Shown: positions 13,401 to 23,524, counted from the first letter of the stretch. The stretch: DNA of 62,000 nt from Cristatella mucedo (GCA_009760855.2 WPIO01000106.1:447501-509500); one strand, 5' to 3'. Notes: a model not told the origin generated them from the letters alone. Made by a program: numbers and translations.

Positions 13401-14275
13401 AACAAGAAATGAGACTCTACCTAAGTATACATTCCTAAGAAGATCAACATTGTCAACATTGTCAAACATTGACAATTGACAATTGACAATTCAACATTGA
13501 CAGAGTCAACATTGCTGCGAGTGTATAAGGATACACTCGCAGCAATGTTGACTCGGGGCATCACACAGAACAGAAGCAGACTCATTAATACTAGTGGTAA
13601 GGTGCTCACACTTTACGACCCAGATCGAGGGTTCGATTGTTGCAGCCGACTCTCTTCTATTGCCTCCTACTAGCGATGTGATAGCAACTGAAGCTCTTCT
13701 GCTGCTATATAAATGAGGCTGCTGGATCAACTGAGTTTTACTTGTCACTTTACGTGGTATTTAGTATGAGGTCTTGCCGATTCAGCTGCATGCCACAAAG
13801 CTGTTATTAACAATCAGAAACACCGACTGCGCATCTAGCGTCGACCAAAACGGCAAGGGGAAGCGAGCTGCTGCACACGACCAGCAATCGCAGCAGCGAG
13901 AAAGCTAAGAGCTACGGGTGTGCCCGTGAGTCTGCCACACGATCACTTCACCCACCGGGCTCCAATGTACAGCGCGTCGGTTGCTTCGTCTACGAACAGA
14001 TCGCGATAGTAGTGCCCATCGGCGTCCACACCTCGAATTATCCTCACTCCTGCAATCGCCAGATAGATGGATTGCCACCGAAGCAGTTCTCGAGGCAGCA
14101 GTGAGGTCGAGTGCCGTGCAGTAGAGCTGCAGTGGCCGGCTAAATGGCTCGAGCTCGTACCTGTGGGCACGACGGTTGGTACCAGGCTGCCGCCGACTCC
14201 AACAGAGCAGCACACCAAGATGGCAGCTGCAGCGGCTGCAGCAGCAACAGCGCAGGCAGCTGGCGAGGTCGCCAT
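731..14275 (-). CDS. Divergent sema-domain protein (semaphorin- or plexin-like), 5' part, 8 exons
   Basis: Exons in order: 14275-14161, 14049-13956, 10709-10673, 9252-8836, 5387-4917, 4394-4265, 2623-2342, 1056-731. All junction phases agree (1,2,0,0,0,1,1) and give 624 open codons. Residues 1-29 are an Ala-rich signal peptide (MATSPAACAV...). The first propeller strand reads YRDLFVDEATDALYIGAR, then RYVYRVNLTNAS, as in sema domains. The last exon holds GQYVYFFFREVEWE and GRVARVCK, the most conserved semaphorin motifs. Known of the family: sema domains are seven-bladed propellers on secreted or membrane guidance proteins and their plexin receptors. Odd: these motifs normally lie about 200 residues apart, but here about 480, and exons 4-7 resemble nothing I know. 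The VYFFFRE and RVARVCK motifs are themselves about 80 residues apart instead of about 15. The rest of the sema domain and any PSI or transmembrane part must lie left of the window. Semaphorin versus plexin is open. Confidence 0.72.
2342..2623 (-). CDS. Sema-like gene exon 7
   Basis: Acceptor CATTTGCAG, donor GCAAG|GTGAGC. Encodes 93 codons including ARAIYVLTEVGQEKQLDL and NPFKYTWVTSPLTRWGKM, with one NVT sequon. Strand-rich; it could be propeller blades too diverged to recognise. Confidence 0.65.
3137..3169. repeat. (CA)n microsatellite
   Basis: About 16 CA units flanked on both sides by CACGTGTGTGTG, so the locus can fold back on itself. Confidence 0.9.
4265..4394 (-). CDS. Sema-like gene exon 6
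   Basis: Pyrimidine-rich acceptor TTGTTTTGGCAG, donor TCGG|GTGAGT. Encodes 43 codons with three cysteines (GGITVAECDPLAPTARDTC and after). Confidence 0.62.
4500..4570 (-). repeat. SINE family 1 head, minus orientation
   Basis: Reads GACTCGAACC, the complement of box B, between GCCCATTGCAA and AAGGCCGT. It sits head-to-head with the next SINE. Confidence 0.5.
4588..4770 (+). repeat. SINE family 1 (tRNA-derived)
   Basis: Box A-like CCAGGGGTAAGGTGCAAGC and box B GTGGGTTCGAGTTCTGC are followed by the body with CTCTTCTGCTACTATATAAA and the end GAATCAGCTAAACTTTAT. This is one of the best-preserved copies in the window. Confidence 0.75.
4917..5387 (-). CDS. Sema-like gene exon 5: 157 residues without recognised homology
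   Basis: Donor CTCAG|GTCAGT is good. The acceptor is CTGTAG|CTC, with a second in-frame candidate (TTCCAG) 12 nt downstream. Phase 0 to 0. The first half (LTWLNGGRTKLFSVATG and after) looks like beta strands; the second half is Pro/Ser-rich. Confidence 0.6.
5452..5503. repeat. (CTC)n array and C run
   Basis: About 14 CTC units followed by ten C, 60 bp upstream of exon 5 of the minus-strand gene. Confidence 0.9.
5920..6075 (+). repeat. Chimeric SINE: inverted tail joined to a plus head
   Basis: 5920-5965 is the complement of the family 1 end (CTGATCTAACAGCCTCATTT); 5970-6060 is a plus-strand head with GGTTCGATTCC. Probably one insertion next to or into another. Confidence 0.55.
6070..6925 (-). 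mobile_element. LINE family A 3' end (CR1/L2-like)
   Basis: Non-LTR retrotransposon C-terminal region: an open stretch from 6789 to 6304 contains FVTSRLDFCNSLLTGLP, HITPLLADLHWLPVKQRIDF and AWNSLPTCIR, typical of the region after the reverse transcriptase palm. The 3' UTR ends in CTCTGAGGGCGCTTTATC and an ATT microsatellite. 5'-truncated, as is usual for LINEs. Confidence 0.8.
6940..7120 (-). repeat. SINE family 1, minus orientation
   Basis: Carries GGACTCGAACC (complement of box B), the TGCAGTGGACAATAAA body and a TTTATTTATTTA tail. Confidence 0.65.
7740..8080 (+). mobile_element. LINE family A 3' tail
   Basis: Begins in the C-terminal coding remnant (FKKKLKTHLF-like), continues through the subrepeated 3' UTR (CTGTGCATGCTGCCACTAACC) and ends TTGAGTTCTCTGAGGGC plus an ATT array. 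Confidence 0.75.
8836..9252 (-). CDS. Sema-like gene exon 4: 139 residues without recognised homology
   Basis: Acceptor CGTTGCAG|GCA, donor CCAG|GTAGGC, phase 0 on both sides and open throughout. It begins AQAAAIQVESVLDPNPVVAF and looks alpha-helical and Ala/Tyr/Ser-rich, with few cysteines. It does not resemble the usual second sema blade. Confidence 0.6.
9490..9570 (-). repeat. LINE/SINE tail fragment
   Basis: A degenerate copy of the shared 3' end beside an AATAATAATGTAATG run. Nothing else is recognisable in 9571-10386. Confidence 0.4.
10387..10471. repeat. (AG)n microsatellite
   Basis: About 85 bp of nearly pure AG, 200 bp downstream of the 37-nt exon of the minus-strand gene. Confidence 0.9.
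10673..10709 (-). CDS. Sema-like gene exon 3: 37-nt microexon
   Basis: The acceptor is a strong pyrimidine run ending TTCTTCTAG; the donor is AAGT|GTAAGT. The joined codon gives ARRYVYRVNLTNAS, the expected continuation of sema blade 1 with an N-linked glycosylation sequon. Phase and homology both support it although it is very short. Confidence 0.7.
12015..13400 (-). mobile_element. LINE family A, longer degenerate copy
   Basis: Minus-strand frames show, in order, a palm remnant (LLADVIAKHNLGFHF, with the YADD box lost to a frameshift) at about 13150, FVTSHLNFCNSLFAGLLA near 12790 and the 3' UTR ending in CTAGAAAGAGATATA at about 12090. Stops and frameshifts make it inactive. The intron part 10710-12014 shows no element I can name. 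Confidence 0.75.
13503..13554. repeat. Perfect 24-bp inverted repeat, 4-nt loop
   Basis: Left arm 13503-13526 (starts GAGTCAACATTGC), loop AAGG, right arm 13531-13554 is its exact complement. It is preceded by ACATTGACAATTGACAATT-type short repeats. Confidence 0.95.
13588..13752 (+). repeat. SINE family 1
   Basis: Box A-like TAGTGGTAAGGTGCTCAC, box B GAGGGTTCGATTGTTGC, then CTTCTGCTGCTATATAAA and GGATCAACTGAGTTTTACTT. Confidence 0.75.
13956..14049 (-). CDS. Sema-like gene exon 2: first propeller strand
   Basis: Acceptor GATTGCAG|GA, donor CCCG|GTGGGT (weak). Encodes GVRIIRGVDADGHYYRD followed by LFVDEATDALYIGA, typical of the start of a sema domain. Confidence 0.72.
14161..14275 (-). CDS. 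Sema-like gene exon 1: start codon and signal peptide
   Basis: Encodes 38 codons plus one base; the Met is followed by a polyalanine-leucine hydrophobic core ending near ILVCCSVGVGG. The donor is ACAG|GTACGA. An in-frame upstream Met exists at 14497 but would bury the signal peptide, so the internal Met is preferred. Confidence 0.65.
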
Positions 14276-15179
14276 GACGTCCGAGCACGCCAACCGATCA
14301 ACAGGTGCTGGTAGCAATGACGAGATCTCTGTAGTGACCGGCAGATGCTGCGGCAACCAACTTCGGCCAGCAACAGGTTTTGTAGCACATAAGCCTAGGC
14401 ACAAGCAGCCATTCTGAGTAGAACCAAACCGTGTGCAAACGTTACATCCAACACCAGCACTCGGCAGACAACTAGAAGCTTCAAGTAGCTTGGTCATACG
14501 CTACTACTCGGGTACACACTGTACATAGACATCGTGCACATACGTGTCGTCTGAGGCAAGAGATCGACACAGAATTCTTGCCCAACTGTGCTAACTACCA
14601 GCCCGTGGCAGTGGCAGTCTCCCAACATCACACGCCTAACGAGAAAGAGTGGAGTCGGAACACATTGCCACGAATAAATTTACAGCAGATCCACCGAGGT
14701 CTTGCCGGATCTCAGCGAATGAATTGCGTGCGTTTGACCTGCCGCCATCACACCACTGGAGATGGTTTGGACTTGCACAGAATACAGCTGCCGCATCGGC
14801 GCAGCGTTAGTGACGCCTAAGGATGAACCAAAGCGGAAAAGGAAATTAAAAAACGCGAAGAAAGCCAAAGAAAGCCTGATGATCAAGCAGCAAGTGACGA
14901 ACGAATGAGACTGTTGAAATTCAATGTTTTTCCATACGACTAATCTCCCTTAAATCTGTGCGGCACCTCAATGTCTACATTCAAAGAGGCCATGAGTGCG
15001 CTCATCCCGAAATTCATCTCCCAATCAAAGAAGACTACTATGCATCTAGACCCTATTCCCACTATCCTGCTTCTGCGATGCATAGATGGGCTGCTGCCAT
15101 GCGAGAATAGCATAATAGATATTTCCTTAGCGACAGGTCATGTCTTTTCATCTTTCAACAGGGCTGTTATTAGCCACTA
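14276..15179. other. Interval upstream of the sema-like gene
   Basis: Presumably holds the promoter and 5' UTR of the minus-strand gene. I see no TATA box, other exon or repeat that I can support. Confidence 0.3.
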
Positions 15180-15545
15180 ATCTAATGTAGTGCACCTCCG
15201 TCTGTAACTCCACAAAGTCATAAAGACCACGTGGATGTTACGCAGGAGAGTTTTGTATAGCGCACTCACAGCCTAAGCGGCTTTCGGTACGCATTCGGTA
15301 GCCAACAGACTTCATCTCACGCTACAAAGAGAAAGTGGGAAGCATAGCAGAGTCAGGAGAGCAGTTGAGGTAGTGAATAGCACGGAAGTAGCAGCTCGGG
15401 ACCGCCGGAAAGGATGAGCCATAGTCAGCAGCAGGACAGTAGTTGTCGTTGCGTAAGAATCGTGGAAGCAAGTTCCACAGTATAGAACCTGCAGAGTGAG
15501 CTTCTGTCGCCAACGGTCTTTACGAGGGGCCCTCCCCAAAAATTA
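15180..15545 (-). mobile_element. LINE family B 3' end
   Basis: Complement carries CTGTGGAACTTGCTTCCACG (a WNSLP-type motif), CGAATGCGTACCGAAAGCCG, the GCGCTATACAAAAC tail motif and GTTACAGACGGAGGTGCA at the end. Closely similar to the copy at 31827-32130. Frameshifted. Confidence 0.7.
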
Positions 15546-15587
15546 TCCACATCCATGGCTGCTTGTCTCTTTTCTGGTTTGGCTCAG

Positions 15588-15740
15588 GAGTTACGGTGCT
15601 CGCCTCTAAGATCGAGGTCAAGGTTCTTGCCCTTTGACGACCGAGGTCATGGGCTCAAGCCCTGGAGCATATGTAAAGCACCTGGATATAAGATTACGTT
15701 CTCTAGGAGCGCTACAAAATGAAGTACATTTTTTCCAAGG
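15588..15740 (+). repeat. SINE family 2 (tRNA head, LINE-like tail)
   Basis: Head GGCTCAGGAGTTACGGTGCT, insert GAGGTCAAGG, box B region GGTCATGGGCTCAAGCCC, then GGAGCATATGTAAAGCACC and an end (TTCTCTAGGAGCGCTACAAA) like the LINE A tail. Confidence 0.7.
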
Positions 15741-16914
15741 CAAGCTTAGAAAGTTCTACTCGATCACGCTGCTACAAATGAATGACTCGATTCGGTGGCA
15801 ACCGGCGAAACCATGTAGTGCACAGCTTTAATCATCATTATCAGCCAGAGCAAGATCCCTAGACAAGTTTGTAAGCTCCTCGACGACTATAGCTTCTGCC
15901 AGTATCTCAGCTACTGCTCGGCTCGACTATCTCAGAACATACGGCTATCACTCACCCTGGTTCCCGGCTCCCAGTCAGAGAAACTCACTGTATCTAGCTC
16001 ACGTACAGCATTTCCGTTCATCCTTCGAAGTCCCAAGCCAACTTCAAGACACATTCACGACACCTAGCTTTTCAATAGTGAACCCGAGTTCAAAGCTAGA
16101 AATTTCTAAGGATCTTCTTGCTCTGAGAACAATGTGCCTTGCAGTGCAGCTCGTGTCATATTCCATCGCAGTGATGCAGCATTCTTCTTTAATGTACCTA
16201 ATGTCTGCTAAACTTTCTGTCTAAACTAAAGTGTCTCCTAAACTTTTGAAAATTGCCACGACAACTCTTGTGGCACCATTCAGTAAGACTCTATTTGGTC
16301 ACCACTTTTCAAAGTTTTCCCACTTACTCTAACCGAAGCCCATAGCAGCAGGTGCTGCTTTACAATTCTCCACAAACCGGATCGAACCTCGTGTAATAGC
16401 TCATCGGCAAAGCAGTTCGACCATCTAGTGCAACCCTTGGCCCAATGACCATTGGTCCTCGTGGGAACAAGAGCTGCCGAGGCGAACCCCCCTCATGATG
16501 TGCACAGCAGCAGGCAGACACTCACGATCAATCTTCAGAGCAGCAGCACAATGATCGAAGTGAATTCAACAGAACGGAGTAGCTAAGCTGATCGAGCGAA
16601 CTGGACAAGCAGATCATGCGATGGGCCCGACGCTTACCAGCCACATGGATAAGGCTCACAAAATACCAGTTTATGCACAAGCAGGTCGAAGCTGGTATCG
16701 TCAACAGCATGAGCCCTGTGCACAGTGCTGATACCAGAGGCCTGTCACAGCTCGAACTCACAACTTCCAGTAACTCGTTTCCCTCGTTTGTCAGAGTAGC
16801 TGTCAGAGTTAGGCTCTAAGCAGCCATCAGGACTACGTAGTAAGCAACTGCATGTCTTGCAGACGGGCATATAGTGACGTACCCTGTGCTGGCCAATATG
16901 AGCAAGATATATAT
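15741..16914. other. Unannotated stretch
   Basis: Only short random-looking open frames; no gene, repeat or structure supported. Confidence 0.3.
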
Positions 16915-17088
16915 TTATTTATTTATATAACTCATTTGTATAGCACCATAAGTGAACTTAATCTCTATTCAGGTGCTTCTCATATACCACGGTAATCAAG
17001 CTCACGACCTCGGTCATCGAATACATTCACCTTGACTTTGGTTCGAGGCAAGCATACTAACCACTAAGACAAACCAGCGACATGCTAT
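16915..17088 (-). repeat. SINE family 2, minus orientation
   Basis: Complement of the family 2 unit: tail first (ATTTGTATAGCACC), then CTCACGACCTCGGTCATCGA and the ACCACTAAGACAAACC head. Confidence 0.65.
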
Positions 17089-17097
17089 TAGATATAT

Positions 17098-17262
17098 ATG
17101 AGCAAGAGAGAGGGGAGAGAGGTATACGGAGGAGAGAGGAAGAGATAGGGACATAAAAAAGAGGAGTGAGCAATGCAGAGGGAGAGAAAAGAGATGAGAT
17201 AGAGATGGAAGATTGAGGTCGGGAGGAGAAAGATGGGTGGAGGGAGGGAGAGGTTCTGCTGA
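17098..17262. repeat. Purine-rich tract
   Basis: About 165 bp of GAGA/GGAG-type purine-rich sequence interrupted by a few pyrimidines. Confidence 0.7.
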
Positions 17263-19205
17263 CAATGCTACTAATACCAGCTACCACCATTTGCAAAAGA
17301 GTGCATCAAGTTACCGGACACAGCAATTACGATGACAGCAGCCGTCCAAATACCGAGTGAGGAAAGAGCGATTCACTTGCATCACGCAGCATTTGGCACC
17401 GCGCGCAATCCATGATGAGCCACGCGGCATAACGTTGGCTCGCATGCCTCGATTGGCTGCTTCGGCAGAGCCCAAGTACCTCGATCGAGGACTGGCTGTG
17501 CATCAGTCAACCAGCCTGACGGATGCATGCTGGCAGAGCCGATCTTCCGGTGGCACACACACACACACACATACACACAGGCGGAGCAGCACGGCTACAC
17601 GGGGCACGACGGCTCAACAGGCAATAACCTCGAGCCCCGTTGCGATTACCTAGAGCCAAAACAAGATACCGTGCAGCTTCGATCGCCCACCCTCCGGCTG
17701 AGGCATTACCACTAGCAATCCATTTGGAGACAGCTTCCGGTTCACGTGCGTATAAATAACCTCGGCAGCTTGGGTTGACATGATGATTAATAGGTCAGCC
17801 AGCAGAGGGAGTAGCACCTCAGCTGACATTGAGTCGTTTGACTGATCAGGTCTGCCGTGGCGTTCTGCTAACCGGGTGACCGAGCAGCCTGCAGCGGAGA
17901 CTGGGACATTTGAATAGCGATGCATATCGGCTGCTAGACCTTCGAGATCCAGATTGACCGACAAGACAAACCAAAACCTCATTATATTCCCAAGCGGCTA
18001 GTGCAAAATCCTGAGCGATCCAAAGCACTCAGTGGCATTAGGGAACAAAATGACATCTGGGTCAGACCACAGCTGACACAGATGTCACTTTACTTGCGAA
18101 GCCAAAGGTGCCTGGTCATGCCTGCTTTTACTGGCTTATTGATTAATAACTTAAAGGGAAGTTCCTATCTGAACCAGATACAATGCCTACAGGACTCCAC
18201 AAAGCTAATTCACTAGATTCCAACGCAATGCAAACAAAGCCAAGAGTAGATAATAAGCAATGCAAATTCCCCCCAATGATTTGGGTTGACACTAAGTCTC
18301 ATGCCAGCCACCACCAGTGGCACGAAAACTTAATGAGTTATTATGGCGGTAGACACCCCCAGGCAGGCTAGTTTCACTACCGCTATTTCACTGGTGCTTT
18401 CTGGCTCGACCGATTAAAGATCAATAAGTGCCTTGCTTTGCAAACACCCTGCAAAGCACTTTATTTCATTGCAACCCTATGTTTGACCTCCTGCTTGTTT
18501 ACTTGCTTTAGATGCTTTGGTGTGCATAGGTGCAACTCCCTAGCACGATGCAATCGAGAGTTTGCTCTTTGGCTGCAGGTGTGCTGCACTGATACAGTAT
18601 GCATGAATCGGGTGATAACTACTGCTTTGGACATCGATGGGAACGATGTTCGCTTGAGCGGCCGTTGCTTCAGCTCGATGGAGCCGAGGTTGGAACGAAT
18701 TGCTAAAAAGAAAAGATCAACTCGGAAAACACGAGCAACTTAAACACTTGCAACACTCACTGAAGCTATGATGGATAACCGATATCTCTGACAATGCGAC
18801 CAGACCAGGCTCTTCATGAGCAGTGAGTGGCAATCTAAGGACTTGCTCGTGCCGTGGCTGCAGACGAATGCCAAGCAAATACCAAGTCGACGAGCTGAGG
18901 ATGGTGTGCTGCCCCGCCATGCTGGAGGCCCGCGCAAACACCCTGCAAACACTGCAGTGGCCTCCAGCATGGCTCACTACATCGAAAAAGAAAACAGAAA
19001 TAATCTCAACGGTATCACCAAGTAATGGTATCTTCTGGCAATAAACATAATGTTGTTACAATCATGAACATTCGAAAAGAATGAATGTGCTTCACAAAGC
19101 AGACATTAGTGGCAGCATTCAGCACTCTGCGCCCCTGCCCATTTTATTGTCTGGAGTCATTTTTCGTTGGCTAGGGCTAGCATCTTTGGACTACGCTGCT
19201 TGGCA
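17263..19205. other. Unannotated stretch with a short CA run and an inverted repeat
   Basis: A CA run at 17555-17578 and a perfect 15-bp inverted repeat at 18916-18973. A 110-codon minus frame (17650-17982) has no homology or splice signals that convinced me. Confidence 0.3.
18916..18973. repeat. Perfect 15-bp inverted repeat, 28-nt loop
   Basis: GCCATGCTGGAGGCC at 18916-18930 and its exact complement at 18959-18973. Could form a short hairpin; there is no extension of pairing beyond the arms. Confidence 0.9.
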
Positions 19206-19217
19206 GTGTGTGTGTGC

Positions 19218-19311
<94 letters not shown>
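19206..19311. repeat. (TG)n microsatellite
   Basis: About 50 TG units with one GCGCG interruption near the start, followed by TTCAATAAAC. Confidence 0.95.
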
Positions 19312-19312
<1 letters not shown>

Positions 19313-19399
19313 CAATAAACTTGTGAAGCTGATAACTCATATGGCCTTATTCACAGATGGTGATGCATTGCCCTGACCACGTGACCTGGTGACAGGCAT

Positions 19400-19466
19400 T
19401 TACTGCATAACACCCACATAGTCTTTGTGGCTTCGAGGAGTTACAGACGAAGATACATTACATTAC
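19400..19466 (+). mobile_element. LINE family B tail fragment
   Basis: ATAACACCCACATAGTCTTT through GACGAAGATACATTACATT matches the last 60 bp of the copy at 31827-32130. Confidence 0.6.
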
Positions 19467-20585
19467 TCGCGCATCCTCGTGTCGAACCACTGAGTCCATT
19501 AGCTGCGAGTCTGCCACGAATAATTGTGCGCCGAAATGGGGCTGCTGTGACTGGGTGATTTGTGCAAGGTTCTGCCTCCCTCCTAAAAAGCTGAGCAGCC
19601 ATATATAACATATACCGGATACTCCTCTGCGCGAAGGCATAGAGAACTGCACTGTTTGTGGCTGGCGTCAGCTCAGATCTTTAGGATTCGAATCTGCAGT
19701 GAGAGCCTGCCAGGGCAGCTGGACCCCTGAGAGCAGCTGCACACTAACCGACTACAGTGGAGCAGCTGCATCTGCTAGGTGCAATGCCGAGATACTGCGG
19801 TCCGGACAGTGAAGACAGCCTGAAAATTTTGCAGAAAGCAGAGCTCCAAAATGTCCAGCTTCAACCTCTGGCCAAGAAGAGTCTTCTTGCGGTACATAGC
19901 TCATCTGGGGGCATCATTAGGTGAGCAGGCCCATCAAAGTCGAAGCAATGGAGGAGCAAATGCTGAGCCCGAATACACAGCAGTGGCTGTGGCCAGCCGG
20001 TCACTAATCCCAGTCGTATGCACCGAGCTAGCTTTACTGGTCCGAAGGCATTACGGGACGACCAGGTCATGTACAGTGTTTTCACTCCAATTGCCGTCGT
20101 CGGAGTGAGTTTGTGTCCGAATCAAAAGCATTTGGTGCCATGTTGGCGGCAAACTCGTCAAGACTCTAAGTGAAAGTCAAAATGCATATCTGACATTCGG
20201 TGATACAGCTCCTGGCAGCTCGAGATCTTCCTCATTAGTGCATAGCAGCTCAGTAAAGACCAACAAGACTAACCTAACTTTAATACGGCGGTTTGTGCAT
20301 TTTCGCTTGCCGCGTATCGAATTCTTCACAGGCGGGGTCAAATTTCGCTTCGTCGAGGATAGCTTCCTATCTAACACGGCAAGTAATATAAAGCAGATCG
20401 GTCAAAAAAATCAACAGTTGTAACTAAGGTTCCTGGATGGGTGGCAGCACTGTTGGCAGCCAATCGGACGAAATCATGGCAGCTCTTCACTTCTAGAAGT
20501 GCCGAGCTGCACACATCAAGATTGAGCAAATCCGATCAGCCAACTGTCTAGCTCGAAGAGCTGTATAGCATGGGCTGTCAGCTTG
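19467..20585. other. Unannotated stretch
   Basis: No gene or named repeat supported; short open frames only. Confidence 0.3.
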
Positions 20586-20750
20586 AACTTAGCCAAGAGG
20601 TTAAGGTGCTCGAACTTCACGAACCAGGTTTTGCACAAGAGTACTGCAACCGGCAACTCTTTATCGCCCGACGATTATTGCAGCAAAGGCTCGGTTGCTG
20701 CTATATAAACGGGTCCTCCCAATCAGCCGAAAGTTATTTTTAAATGACTT
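20586..20750 (+). repeat. SINE family 1, diverged
   Basis: AAGAGGTTAAGGTGCTCGAA head; box B decayed; body TGCTGCTATATAAACGGG and end CAATCAGCCGAAAG. Confidence 0.6.
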
Positions 20751-21237
20751 AATTTTCATTTCTCTAACCTCGATCGACCCTTACGGAGTAGCGAGTCGAA
20801 ATGGCTTAACTGTGACGCTGCAATCCTAACCATGATCTGCTTCAAGTATAATCAACAGCCTCGCACATGCTCTAAGGATGAGATGTAACAGTGGAATGAA
20901 ACAACTAGCCGAAAGGTTGCCGGGCGCTTTCGGTATTCCCCTTTAATAAAGAGCTAAAACATTCTGCAATCTCCCTTATTTTCGCCCCGATCTAACTTCA
21001 AATATCTGGACCCGATCTAACTTCACATTCGGTATTCTCCTTTAACGAATACAAGCTGACGCAATTAACCATTTGATGTTTGTGTCGATCTTCAAAATCG
21101 CTTTTTCCTCGTCAAATGCTACACTTAGCGACTGGGGTTTCGGCTGAGTTACAGGCTGTGGGCTCTACTGGCTCCGCGATCGGCCGGGCAGTGTGATCAA
21201 CACAGCAGCCACATAGCTTTTGATGAGGCGGCCTAAA

Positions 21238-21418
21238 GTCCTAAGTCATAGCTGATTGAACAGCCTCTTTTTGTATAGCGACAGAAGAGCCTTTACGGCT
21301 ATCACCACCGCTTGCAGTGGCGATACAGAATCGCCCACCGCAGGAATCGAACCCACGACCTCGGGAACGAGGTCGTGAAAGCAACCGCCTTACCTACTGT
21401 GTCATCACGGCCTACTTA
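21238..21418 (-). repeat. SINE family 1, minus orientation
   Basis: GCTGATTGAACAGCCTCTTT tail, CGCTTGCAGTGGCGATA body, GGAATCGAACCC (complement of box B). Directly after it, CACGACCTCG and CGAGGTCGTG form a 10-bp hairpin. Confidence 0.75.
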
Positions 21419-23524
21419 CAAGCACTCGTTGATGAATGGCCGTTCGCACTAGAAGGCTCGCATGAGAAAGGTGGGAGTTTGCAGCTAATGTAAGCTGAGA
21501 CATTTCACTCGATTCTGCTTTGAATAGGAAAGTAGGAAGGCGGTTAAACTCGATATAAGCCTCGGATCGCCAGCTCAATCAATGCCAGCCTCTGAATGCG
21601 TCTGCCATGTATGTCTGCATGCTTTCGCCATGTATCTCTCGATCGGGTTCGCCGGGCGAAAAGCGGCTGGCGGGACGTTCTTAACCGCTTAGCTGTCCTT
21701 GTCTCTGTGCAGCGGGATAGCACGGACGCTGGTTTTAAGTCTTACTCGGGCATCGGTCACCGACTGGATCGCGACTGGTGTTCCGTAAACTACAGCGTCG
21801 TTAACATTAGCGAGAGGAATCCGCAGTGCTACTGGCAGTACGACATTTCACCAAGTCAGCCTCTCTTTGAACGGTTCCTACAGGCTATATCGGCTTTTAT
21901 CAGAAATGCAGGGATAAACTCTGCAACAGGCTTCTCTACCAGCCGAATCGTTTTGGCACCGTCGATGCTGGCAGAAACCTCTGACCGACACAGCCCTACA
22001 AGGGTACGGAGAACGAGGATAGCGGGCCTAACGAATGCGGCGGCGCGCGCACGAGGCGCACTATTGCTTCGTGCGGACTCCCTTACTAACGCAACGATAC
22101 GTAACAATCGACGGCCTGTGCTGCGAATAAGAATGCGCCTCGCAACTCGCTCGAAGAGCTCCACTTACGTGAATTTGGGTGCAGTACACGCAAGGCCGCG
22201 GGCCGGCACCCGGGGCGAACTTGTAGACTACCTTGCGCGTGTACCAACCGGCGGCCCTACGTCAGGCGGCCAGCGCTTTGCAGCTTTTTAGAGAGCCGAC
22301 TTCTATCGGCGCCCGAACTCCCGTCGGCAACTGCATCCCGTCGGAGCAGCGGCCGCTGCCCGCGGTGAGAAGCGTGCGCTGCGCCTTTTCAGAAAAAGCC
22401 GGCGACTCCAAACTCAGCGAATGAAGCTCAGCGTGACACGCCGTGACTTCGGCACCAGTCTGTCTGTCGTTGCTAAAACCGCCAGGCGCAAGCGCGGCGC
22501 TGGCGCCAACCAAGCGGCCGCTATCTCGGCCGCGGGAACGGACGGAACTTCCGGGCACGCGACGCCCTCCGCGAGGGGCCCACGTTCGTTCAGCAAGCCT
22601 CCTCCGGAGAAGAAGAACGCGCAGATGAATTCTCTTTATTAAATCAGGCTCACCATTTTCTCGTGCGCGAGCCTGCGGAATTCTTCTTTGCTACTAGAAA
22701 ACCAACCGACGTAATGTTGAAAGCGGCGCCGCTGCGACCGCGCGCGACTTTCACCGGCAGCGCTAACAGCGGAAACCTTTTTGAGGAAAAGAGCTCAGAG
22801 TTGCTTGCACATTGTGGCTGATACGGCGGGTGACTTCACGCCGACTGCGCCTGCGGGCTCGGCGCAGTTCGCGCTCAGCGTTAGGAATCGCCGACCTTGC
22901 GGACCCGCTGCCACGCTCGCGCCTCCGATACTGGCCAGGTCGCAAGTCGCTACAAATCCGAATACGCCGAACGCACTGCGAACCAGGTATAGAGTGCTCT
23001 CAAGACCACGCACACCAAGCACCCACTACGAAGGAAGTGCGTTAGCACCCACTAACCATTAGCGTAAGCAACTAACGAGTAGTCTAATGCTCGCGCTGAA
23101 CGAGATCACTCTCTCGTACCCACTTCGCCGATCGTAGCCAAAATGCCAGGCAACGCGTTCGCCCCAGAGTTTGACCAGCCGAGTGACCTCGGCATGGCCA
23201 TCGCTCCGGGTTCGTTTTAGTGGAGGTTGAAGGTGAATTCGCCGATTCGCCATCACCGTCGGGGCCGAGCAATCGCCATAGCTGGCTGAGTCCCGGAACG
23301 CTCTTGCGACATCGGCGCGATCAACTGCCAGGCGGCCGCCAAAGCGGCTGCCCTTAAACGCGTACGCGCCAACCGCAATCCCCGTCGTGGGAGCAGTCGC
23401 ATAAGACGACTGCTCAGTACCGTGTCGGGCTTCAGCGGTCGTTTATTCACACATACATGCCCGACCGCGCTGCCCGGCGCCTAGTTGCAACTGCCTGACC
23501 TCTGCAGGCCATTACTTAAACTCA
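21419..23524. other. CpG-rich stretch with open frames of uncertain meaning
   Basis: Base use changes here: CG is frequent, unlike in the introns of the flanking genes. A plus frame at 21596-22291 could encode 231 residues, Arg- and Ala-rich with no recognised domain; overlapping frames on both strands are also open, as expected from high GC. I do not call a gene. Confidence 0.35.

Noticed and set aside
17650-17982. 110-codon minus frame beginning MRFWFVLSVNL
   Set aside because: No homology, no convincing splice or promoter context; length is not exceptional.
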